A stretch of 6,653 bases of DNA from Eubacterium sp. GTDB lineage: Bacteria > Bacillota > Clostridia > Lachnospirales > Lachnospiraceae. Shown in pieces: positions 1 through 5,223 of the stretch. The DNA lies in contig JALFIK010000124.1 in NCBI GenBank assembly GCA_022776205.1, positions 1 through 6,653 on the forward strand, given 5' to 3'. How positions within the stretch are numbered: the first letter of the stretch is position 1; the number at the start of each line of letters is the position of its first letter. The notes beneath the pieces are model-generated. The model did not search any database, was not told the origin of the DNA, and saw nothing but the letters and a program-made list of their open reading frames with translations. The translations under genes were made by a program, and so were the position numbers.

Positions 1-1070
1 AAAAATGTATTAAATGCGGACGTTGTGCCGGAGTCTGTTCTTATAATGCCATTATTGTGCAGGAACGTCCGTGTGCACAGGCCTGCGGTATGGACGCGAT
101 ATCATCGGATGAAAATGGAAAGGCGACAATTGATTACGATAAATGTGTTTCCTGCGGTATGTGTCTTGTAAACTGTCCGTTCGGTGCGATTGCGGATAAA
201 TCACAGATTTTCCAGGTAATCCGGGCGATTCAGTCCGGAGAGAAAGTATATGCAGCCGTAGCACCTGCTTTTGTCGGGCAGTTTGGGCCGAGGGTGACAC
301 CGGGGAAACTTCGTGCGGCAATGATGGAGCTTGGTTTTGCGGATGTACTTGAAGTGGCTGTCGGTGCGGATTTATGCGCAAAGCAGGAAGCGGAAGACTT
401 CCTGAAAGAGGTACCGGAAGAATTGCCGTTTATGGCAACTTCCTGCTGTCCTGCCTGGTCTGTTATGGCAAAGAAACTGTTCCCGGATCATGCAAACTGT
501 ATCTCCATGGCACTGACACCGATGACACTGACGGCAAGACTGATTAAAAGTCATACCCCGGATGCAAAAGTGGTATTTATCGGCCCGTGTGCTGCTAAAA
601 AACTGGAAGCTATGAGAAGATCGGTAAGGAGTGAAGTGGATTTCGTTCTTACGTTTGAGGAAATGGCGGGTATTTTTGATGCAAAGCATGTTAATCTTGA
701 AACGATTGAGGAAGATCCGGAAGGTGTCAACGATGTATCTGCTGACGGAAGATATTTTGCCGTATCCGGCGGAGTTGCCCAGGCCGTCGTAGATGTGATT
801 AAAAAAGACTATCCTGACCGTGAGATTAAGGTGGCAAATGCGGAAGGGTTAAAGGAATGCCGGAAGCTTCTTAATATGGCGGTTCACGGAAAATATCCGG
901 GATATCTTCTGGAAGGAATGGCATGTCCGGGAGGCTGTGTTGCCGGAGCGGGAACGATGCAGCCGATTAAAAAGTCCCAGGGCGCAGTTAAGATATATGC
1001 CTCCAAAGCTAAACATAAAGTTGCCAGTGAGACAGAGCATGTAAAAGAACTGGATAAACTGGTGGATTAA
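1..1070 (+). CDS. [FeFe] hydrogenase, group B-type, monomeric (5'-truncated by the window edge)
   Basis: This enzyme catalyses reversible H2 formation from protons and electrons, probably ferredoxin-linked and cytoplasmic. The reading frame is open from position 3 to the TAA at 1068-1070, giving 355 visible residues. Numbering from the first full codon, a CxxCxxCxxxC cluster motif lies at C2/C5/C8/C12 and a second at C48/C51/C54/C58, both for [4Fe-4S] clusters. Between them is an extra C24xxxC28 pair. The H-cluster signatures follow: TSCCPAW at 146-152, IGPCAAKK around C196, and ACPGGCVAGAG with C308 and C312. The Ala in TSCCPAW (Gly in classical group A enzymes) and GPCAAKK (group A has PCTAKK-like) point to group B. 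An in-frame GTG at 57 is not the start, because the first cluster motif lies upstream of it. The N-terminus, perhaps 100 or more residues, is missing. The gene is followed by a hairpin, so it is probably not co-transcribed with murF. Confidence 0.93.
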   Translation, partial: KCIKCGRCAGVCSYNAIIVQERPCAQACGMDAISSDENGKATIDYDKCVSCGMCLVNCPFGAIADKSQIFQVIRAIQSGEKVYAAVAPAFVGQFGPRVTPGKLRAAMMELGFADVLEVAVGADLCAKQEAEDFLKEVPEELPFMATSCCPAWSVMAKKLFPDHANCISMALTPMTLTARLIKSHTPDAKVVFIGPCAAKKLEAMRRSVRSEVDFVLTFEEMAGIFDAKHVNLETIEEDPEGVNDVSADGRYFAVSGGVAQAVVDVIKKDYPDREIKVANAEGLKECRKLLNMAVHGKYPGYLLEGMACPGGCVAGAGTMQPIKKSQGAVKIYASKAKHKVASETEHVKELDKLVD

Positions 1071-1076
1071 TGAACA

Positions 1077-1148
1077 AAAAGAGTCGCAGTAGAAAATGAG
1101 AAGACGGTTTTAGGATAAGCCGGGGTCATTTCAGACTGCGGCTCTTTT
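1077..1148 (+). terminator. Long composite hairpin after the hydrogenase gene, probable terminator
   Basis: The left arm AAAAGAGTCGCAGT (1077-1090) pairs with ACTGCGGCTCTTTT (1135-1148): 14 pairs with one G-U. Inside it, GAAAATGA (1092-1099) pairs with TCATTTC (1126-1132) with one bulged A. Inside that, CGGTTT (1105-1110) pairs with AAGCCG (1117-1122) with one G-U around a 6-base loop. The whole 72 bases can therefore fold into one interrupted rod. The right arm ends in TTTT and the left begins with an A run, so it could act in both directions. The U tract is short and the stem is much longer than a usual intrinsic terminator, so termination is inferred from position, 6 bases after the stop codon. 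Confidence 0.6.
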
Positions 1149-1164
1149 GATATACCTGTAAATA

Positions 1165-1187
1165 AAACTTGAAACAGACGCAAGTTT
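1165..1187 (+). repeat. Inverted repeat overlapping the murF promoter, candidate operator
   Basis: AAACTTG (1165-1171) and CAAGTTT (1181-1187) form a perfect 7-base inverted repeat separated by 9 bases. It covers the predicted -35 box and most of the spacer, which is where a dimeric repressor could block RNA polymerase. I do not recognise the motif as the site of a known regulator, and a 7-base repeat can occur by chance in A+T-rich intergenic DNA. The repeat is seen directly; the operator role is inference. Confidence 0.35.
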
Positions 1188-1197
1188 GCTGTAAGAT
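1169..1197 (+). promoter_or_regulatory. Predicted sigma-A-type promoter for the murF operon
   Basis: TTGAAA (1169-1174, five of six consensus -35 bases) is followed after exactly 17 bases by TAAGAT (1192-1197, four of six -10 bases). The predicted transcription start is near 1204, leaving a leader of about 70 bases before murF. The site lies downstream of the hydrogenase hairpin and is the best match I see in the 1071-1272 gap. The weak -10 keeps confidence moderate. Confidence 0.45.
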
Positions 1198-1208
1198 ATC
1201 ATATTGTA

Positions 1209-1245
1209 GTCCTGCCGGAAAAAGGTATGATAAACCCGGCAGGGC
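1209..1245 (+). promoter_or_regulatory. G+C-rich hairpin in the murF leader
   Basis: GTCCTGCCGG (1209-1218) pairs with CCGGCAGGGC (1236-1245): ten pairs, one of them U-G, around a 17-base A-rich loop. It would lie near the 5' end of the predicted transcript and ends 12 bases before the AGGGAG ribosome binding site at 1258-1263. No T run follows, so it is not a usual intrinsic terminator. It may protect the mRNA 5' end or be a regulator-binding dyad. I see no known riboswitch or T-box signature. Confidence 0.5.
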
Positions 1246-1272
1246 AAACTGGCATACAGGGAGACTATATTT

Positions 1273-2652
1273 ATGGAAAATATAACAGTAAAAGAGATTG
1301 TGGAGGCAACGGGCGGCATCCTTTTATGCGGAGACGACACGAAGGTGATCCGGTCGTTTTCTATTGATTCCCGGCAGGGAGACGAAGACAGTATTTTTGT
1401 TCCGATTATCGGAGAAAATGTAGATGCCCATAAATTTATTGACAGTGCGCTGAAAATTAACGGGGCGACTTTTACCAGTGAACATGACAGTGCGGTGGGA
1501 GCAAAACCGTGGATTAAGGTGGATGATACGGTAGAAGCAATGCAGAAACTGGGGACTTATTACAGAAACCGGATGAATCTTCCGGTAGTGGCAGTGACGG
1601 GAAGTGTGGGAAAAACCACAACAAGAGAAATGATCGGAACTGCTCTTGCTTCTCAGAAGAGGGTGTTTCAGACGATTGGCAACCAGAATAGTCAGATTGG
1701 AGTACCGCTTACTCTTTCCCGCATGACGCCGGAAGATGAAGTGGCTGTTTTGGAAATTGGAATGAGCGAGCGGGGACAGATAGAGAAACTTACGAAAATG
1801 ATTCGTCCCAATATTGCCGTTGTCACTATGATTGGAGTCAGTCATATCGCCCAGCTTAAGACCCGGGAGAATATCTGTCTTGAGAAGATGGATATTGTAA
1901 AGGGCCTTCCGGAAGACGGACTGGTCTTTCTTAATGGAGATGATGCTTTTCTTGCACCTTACCGGGGAAAATTATCTCATAAAACATTCTTTTACGGAAT
2001 GGACCGGAATTGTGATTACCGTGCGGAAAATGTAGAGGTTGGTGGAGGACAGACCCGGTTTGTGTTCTTTTATAAAGAAGGCGGAGAGGAAAAACATTTT
2101 CCGGTCATTCTTGGGACAATGGGAGTACATAATGTGAGAAATGCCCTGGTTGCCCTTGGAGTTTCCCATCAGATGGGGCTTAATGTGAAAGAAGCGGCAA
2201 AGGCATTAGAGACATTTCATGGACAGCGTCAGCAGATGCATCGTCTGAAAAGCTGTACGCTGATTGATGATACCTATAATGCAAGCCCGGACTCTATGAA
2301 GGCGAGTGTGAATGTGCTTTCTTCCATGGAAGGAGTGAAAGGCAGACGAATTGCTGCCCTTGCAGACATGCTCGAACTTGGAGAGCAGGAGAAAGAATAC
2401 CATTATGAAGTCGGAGCGTATATTGCCAGGACAAAAGTCGATGAAGTTGCGGTTTACGGAGAACTTTCAAAGGAAATTATAAGAGGAGTTACGGAGAACA
2501 GTGACAGTATTGTGACGAAATATTTTTCCACAAGAGAGGAGCTCGCTTCCTATCTGCACAGGGAGATTCGGCCGGAGGATGTTCTTTTGCTGAAAGGGTC
2601 TAATGGGATGAAACTGAAAGAAATTGTTGATACCTTTACAAAAGAGGAGTAG
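1273..2652 (+). CDS. murF: UDP-N-acetylmuramoyl-tripeptide--D-alanyl-D-alanine ligase (MurF)
   Basis: MurF uses ATP to join D-Ala-D-Ala to the UDP-MurNAc-tripeptide. This is the last cytoplasmic Mur-ligase step of peptidoglycan synthesis. The protein has 459 residues, the usual length. An N-terminal substrate-binding domain (about 1-100) contains the SFSIDSRQ segment at 28-35. The central ATPase domain has the P-loop GSVGKTTT (110-117), NQNSQIGVPLTL (137-148), the acidic EIGMSERGQI (161-170) and a VSHI...ENICLEKMDI segment (189-208) with H191 and K205. The C-terminal domain has HNVRNALVALG (286-296) and DDTYNASPDSM (332-342), both typical of MurF. The start is ATG 1273 after AGGGAG (1258-1263), and the N-terminus MENITVKEIVEATGG is a normal MurF beginning. 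It is the first gene of the apparent four-gene string and probably uses the promoter at 1169-1197. Its last codons contain the ribosome binding site of the next gene. No defects were seen. Confidence 0.97.
   Translation: MENITVKEIVEATGGILLCGDDTKVIRSFSIDSRQGDEDSIFVPIIGENVDAHKFIDSALKINGATFTSEHDSAVGAKPWIKVDDTVEAMQKLGTYYRNRMNLPVVAVTGSVGKTTTREMIGTALASQKRVFQTIGNQNSQIGVPLTLSRMTPEDEVAVLEIGMSERGQIEKLTKMIRPNIAVVTMIGVSHIAQLKTRENICLEKMDIVKGLPEDGLVFLNGDDAFLAPYRGKLSHKTFFYGMDRNCDYRAENVEVGGGQTRFVFFYKEGGEEKHFPVILGTMGVHNVRNALVALGVSHQMGLNVKEAAKALETFHGQRQQMHRLKSCTLIDDTYNASPDSMKASVNVLSSMEGVKGRRIAALADMLELGEQEKEYHYEVGAYIARTKVDEVAVYGELSKEIIRGVTENSDSIVTKYFSTREELASYLHREIRPEDVLLLKGSNGMKLKEIVDTFTKEE
2643..2649 (+). promoter_or_regulatory. 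Ribosome binding site that fixes the phosphatase start
   Basis: AGAGGAG lies inside the last codons of murF, 7 bases before ATG 2657. This spacing selects ATG 2657, which yields MNIYLIRHGE, rather than the upstream in-frame TTG at 2624. Its position within murF suggests the two genes are translationally coupled. Confidence 0.75.
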
Positions 2653-2656
2653 CCAG

Positions 2657-3268
2657 ATGAATATATATTTAATCAGGCATGGAGAGACTGAATGGAATAA
2701 AAAGGCAAAAATGCAGGGACAGGTCGATATTCCCCTTGCACCGGAAGGAATTGAACAGGCAAAAATCACGGCGGAAGGCATGGCCGGAATTCCTTTTGAC
2801 TATATTTTTTCCAGTCCGTTAAAAAGAGCATATGAAACGGCCCGGATTATTCGGGGAGACCGGCAGATTCCTATTGAGACGGATGACCGGCTGAAGGAAA
2901 TGAGTTTTGGAATTGCGGAGGGAAGAAATTTTAATAAGATAAAAAGAAACCCGGCCATGGTCAATTATCAGAGATTTTTCAAGGATCCGGTTCATTTTCG
3001 CCCGGCAAAATACGGGGAGCGGTTTGAGGATATCCTGAAAAGAACTGATGAATTTTTTAGGGAGAAAGTAGTTCCCATGGAGGGAAAGGCAGAAAATATT
3101 CTGATTGCGGCGCATGGATGTGTTGTCCGCAGTTTTATCGTTAATCTGAATCAGAGACCACTTAAAATGTTCTGGGAGACACCATTTGGGAAAAATTGTT
3201 CTACTGCATTGTTTAGCTGTGTGGATGGAAAAATAGAAATGATATATGAAAATAAACTGTATTATTAA
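2657..3268 (+). CDS. Histidine phosphatase family protein (phosphoglycerate mutase-like), substrate unknown
   Basis: This is a 203-residue cytoplasmic protein of the branch that forms a phosphohistidine intermediate. The catalytic motif is LIRHGE at 5-10, with nucleophile H8 next to R7. FSSPLKRAYETA (51-62) supplies the second conserved Arg (R57). E81 in LKEMSFG is the likely general acid, and the second catalytic His is H153 in IAAHGCVVRSF. It is shorter than true cofactor-dependent phosphoglycerate mutases (about 230-250 residues), so a small-molecule phosphatase is likelier. Related clostridial proteins are often labelled phosphoglycerate mutase or alpha-ribazole phosphatase, but nothing here identifies the substrate. 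ATG 2657 is preferred over TTG 2624, which would add 11 residues of poor family fit. The gene begins 4 bases after the murF stop and ends 20 bases before the topoisomerase B gene, so it is probably co-transcribed with both. Confidence 0.9.
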   Translation: MNIYLIRHGETEWNKKAKMQGQVDIPLAPEGIEQAKITAEGMAGIPFDYIFSSPLKRAYETARIIRGDRQIPIETDDRLKEMSFGIAEGRNFNKIKRNPAMVNYQRFFKDPVHFRPAKYGERFEDILKRTDEFFREKVVPMEGKAENILIAAHGCVVRSFIVNLNQRPLKMFWETPFGKNCSTALFSCVDGKIEMIYENKLYY

Positions 3269-3288
3269 ATAGAATTGAGAGGTTTTGG

Positions 3289-5205
3289 ATGGAACAGCAG
3301 ACGAAATATAATGCAAACAGTATTGCGGTATTAGAAGGACTTGAAGCTGTCAGAAAGCGACCCGGCATGTATATTGGCAGTGTGTCCACAAGAGGGCTGA
3401 ATCATCTGATCTATGAGATTGTGGATAATTCTGTGGATGAACATCTTGCAGGATTTTGTGATAATATTGAGGTGACTCTGGCCAGGGACGGGACAGCAAC
3501 CATCTGTGATAACGGGCGGGGAATTCCTGTGGGAATCAATGATAAGACGGGCCTTCCCGCTGTGGAGATGGTTTTTACCATGCTCCATGCCGGAGGGAAA
3601 TTCGGAACCGGTGGTTATAAAATTTCCGGAGGTCTTCACGGAGTGGGAGCCTCGGTGGTGAATGCCCTTTCTGTGTGGCTTACCGTTCGCGTAAAATCTG
3701 ATGGAAAAATATACGAGCAAAAATATGCCCGGGGAAAGGCCGTGAGCCCTTTGTGCGTGACGGGAAAATGCAAAAAGGCAGAGACCGGAACCGAAATTAC
3801 CTTTCTTCCCGATCCGGAAATTTTCGATAAAACTTATTTTAAGGCCCAGTCCATTAAAAGCAGGCTTCACGAGACGGCTTACCTGAATCCGGGTCTGTCG
3901 ATCACATTTCATAATGAGAGACAGGGGGAGGAGGAGACGGTCCTTTTCCATGAAGAGGAAGGGCTGAAAGCCTATGTGAGAGACTTAAACAAAGGGAAAC
4001 CCCTTGTCAGTGAAATTGTTTATTTTAAGAAAAAAGTCGATGAGATCGAGGTGGAAGCAGCTTTTCAGTATGTAGATGAATTTCAGGAGACGATTCTCGG
4101 ATTTTGTAATAACATCTGTACCATGGAAGGTGGGACACACATCACAGGATTCAAGACAAAATTTACCTCGGTCATGAATCAGTATGCACGGGAAATTGGT
4201 ATCCTGAAGGAAAAAGATAAAAATTTTACGGGAGCAGATGTGAGGAACGGAATGACAGCCGTTCTTTCCATTAAGCATAAAGATCCCCGCTTTGAAGGGC
4301 AGACCAAGACAAAGCTGGATAATCCGGATGCTGCCAGGGCTGTGGGAGAAGTGCTGGGGGAAGAACTTCCCATGTACTTTGACCGAAACCTGGAGGAGTT
4401 AAAGAAAGTACTCGAATGTGCCCAAAAATCTGCAAAGATCCGGAAAGCAGAAGAAAAGGCGAGAACGAACCTGATTTCCAAATCAAAATTTTCCATTGAT
4501 ACGAACGGAAAGCTGGCAAATTGTGAAAGCCATAATCCCGAAGAATGTGAAGTATTTATCGTGGAAGGAGATTCGGCCGGCGGTTCGGCAAAGACGGCCA
4601 GAAATCGGAAAACCCAGGCAATTCTTCCGATCCGGGGGAAAATATTAAATGTGGAAAAAGCATCTATGGATAAAGTCCTGGCAAATGCGGAGATCAAGAC
4701 CATGATCCATACTTTTGGCTGTGGTTTTTCGGAAGGATATGGAAACGATTTTGATATTTCGAAGTTAAAATATAATAAAATTGTGATCATGACAGATGCG
4801 GATGTGGATGGAGCCCACATTGCCACCCTTCTTTTGACATTTTTCTATCGTTTTATGCCGGATCTCATTCATCAGGGACATATTTATCTTGCAACCCCGC
4901 CCCTTTATAAAGTCATACCCAAAAAAGGAAAGGAGCAGTATCTTTATGATGACCGCGCTCTGGAAAAATATCGGAAGACCCATAAAGGCAATTTTGTTCT
5001 GCAGAGATTTAAGGGACTCGGAGAGATGGATGCGGAGCAGTTGTGGGAGACCACTCTGAATCCGGAAACCCGTATTTTGAAACAGGTGGAGATTGAAGAC
5101 GGAAGAATGGCTTCTGAAGTAACGTCCATGCTGATGGGAAGTGAGGTCCCGCCAAGGCGGGAATTTATACACGCCCATGCCCAGGATGCAGATCTTGATC
5201 TATAG
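3289..5205 (+). CDS. gyrB/parE: Type IIA DNA topoisomerase B subunit (GyrB/ParE family)
   Basis: This is the ATPase and metal-binding subunit that works with the A subunit encoded immediately downstream to pass one DNA duplex through another. It has 638 residues and lacks the extra Toprim-region insert of E. coli GyrB. The GHKL ATPase region has E43 and N47 in YEIVDNSVDE, D74 in CDNGRGIP and the lid loop GGLHGVGAS (114-122). The transducer QTK loop is EGQTKTKL (337-344) with K340. The Toprim domain has EGDSAGGSAK (426-435, E426), PIRGKILNVEKA (447-458) and MTDADVDGAH (501-510) with D503/D505/D507. The C-terminal tail has KGLGEMDAEQLWE (575-587) and PPRREFI (621-627). ATG 3289 follows GAGAGG (3277-3282). 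The stop is a tandem TAG TGA. Gyrase-like and topoisomerase IV-like features are mixed, and no origin genes adjoin, so ParE is possible. S137 aligns with the coumarin-contact Arg of E. coli GyrB. Confidence 0.95.
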   Translation: MEQQTKYNANSIAVLEGLEAVRKRPGMYIGSVSTRGLNHLIYEIVDNSVDEHLAGFCDNIEVTLARDGTATICDNGRGIPVGINDKTGLPAVEMVFTMLHAGGKFGTGGYKISGGLHGVGASVVNALSVWLTVRVKSDGKIYEQKYARGKAVSPLCVTGKCKKAETGTEITFLPDPEIFDKTYFKAQSIKSRLHETAYLNPGLSITFHNERQGEEETVLFHEEEGLKAYVRDLNKGKPLVSEIVYFKKKVDEIEVEAAFQYVDEFQETILGFCNNICTMEGGTHITGFKTKFTSVMNQYAREIGILKEKDKNFTGADVRNGMTAVLSIKHKDPRFEGQTKTKLDNPDAARAVGEVLGEELPMYFDRNLEELKKVLECAQKSAKIRKAEEKARTNLISKSKFSIDTNGKLANCESHNPEECEVFIVEGDSAGGSAKTARNRKTQAILPIRGKILNVEKASMDKVLANAEIKTMIHTFGCGFSEGYGNDFDISKLKYNKIVIMTDADVDGAHIATLLLTFFYRFMPDLIHQGHIYLATPPLYKVIPKKGKEQYLYDDRALEKYRKTHKGNFVLQRFKGLGEMDAEQLWETTLNPETRILKQVEIEDGRMASEVTSMLMGSEVPPRREFIHAHAQDADLDL

Positions 5206-5223
5206 TGAGAAACGGAGGGAAAA

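Noticed and set aside
57..59. GTG as the start codon of the hydrogenase gene
   Set aside because: The frame is open to the window edge, and the upstream codons encode a CxxCxxCxxxC iron-sulfur motif, so the gene begins before the window.
1070..1099. Tiny 9-codon reading frame overlapping the hydrogenase stop codon
   Set aside because: It lies mostly inside the hairpin arm, has no good ribosome binding site and is too short to support as a leader peptide.
2624..2656. Upstream TTG start adding 11 residues to the histidine phosphatase
   Set aside because: ATG 2657 has a well-placed AGAGGAG site and gives the normal family N-terminus ending in RHGE; the extension lies inside murF.
3331..4826. 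Long minus-strand reading frames (3331-3951 and 4179-4826) inside the topoisomerase B gene
   Set aside because: They are antisense to a gene with strong conserved motifs, resemble no known protein and are explained by codon bias on the + strand.
5147..5162. Perfect palindrome TCCCGCCAAGGCGGGA near the end of the B subunit gene
   Set aside because: It encodes the conserved PPRRE segment and is followed by ATTTATAC rather than a T run, so it is probably a coding coincidence, not a terminator.
3269..5223. Chromosome origin region suggested by a gyrB-gyrA order
   Set aside because: No dnaA, dnaN or recF and no A+T-rich DnaA-box cluster is present; murF and a phosphatase gene precede the pair instead.
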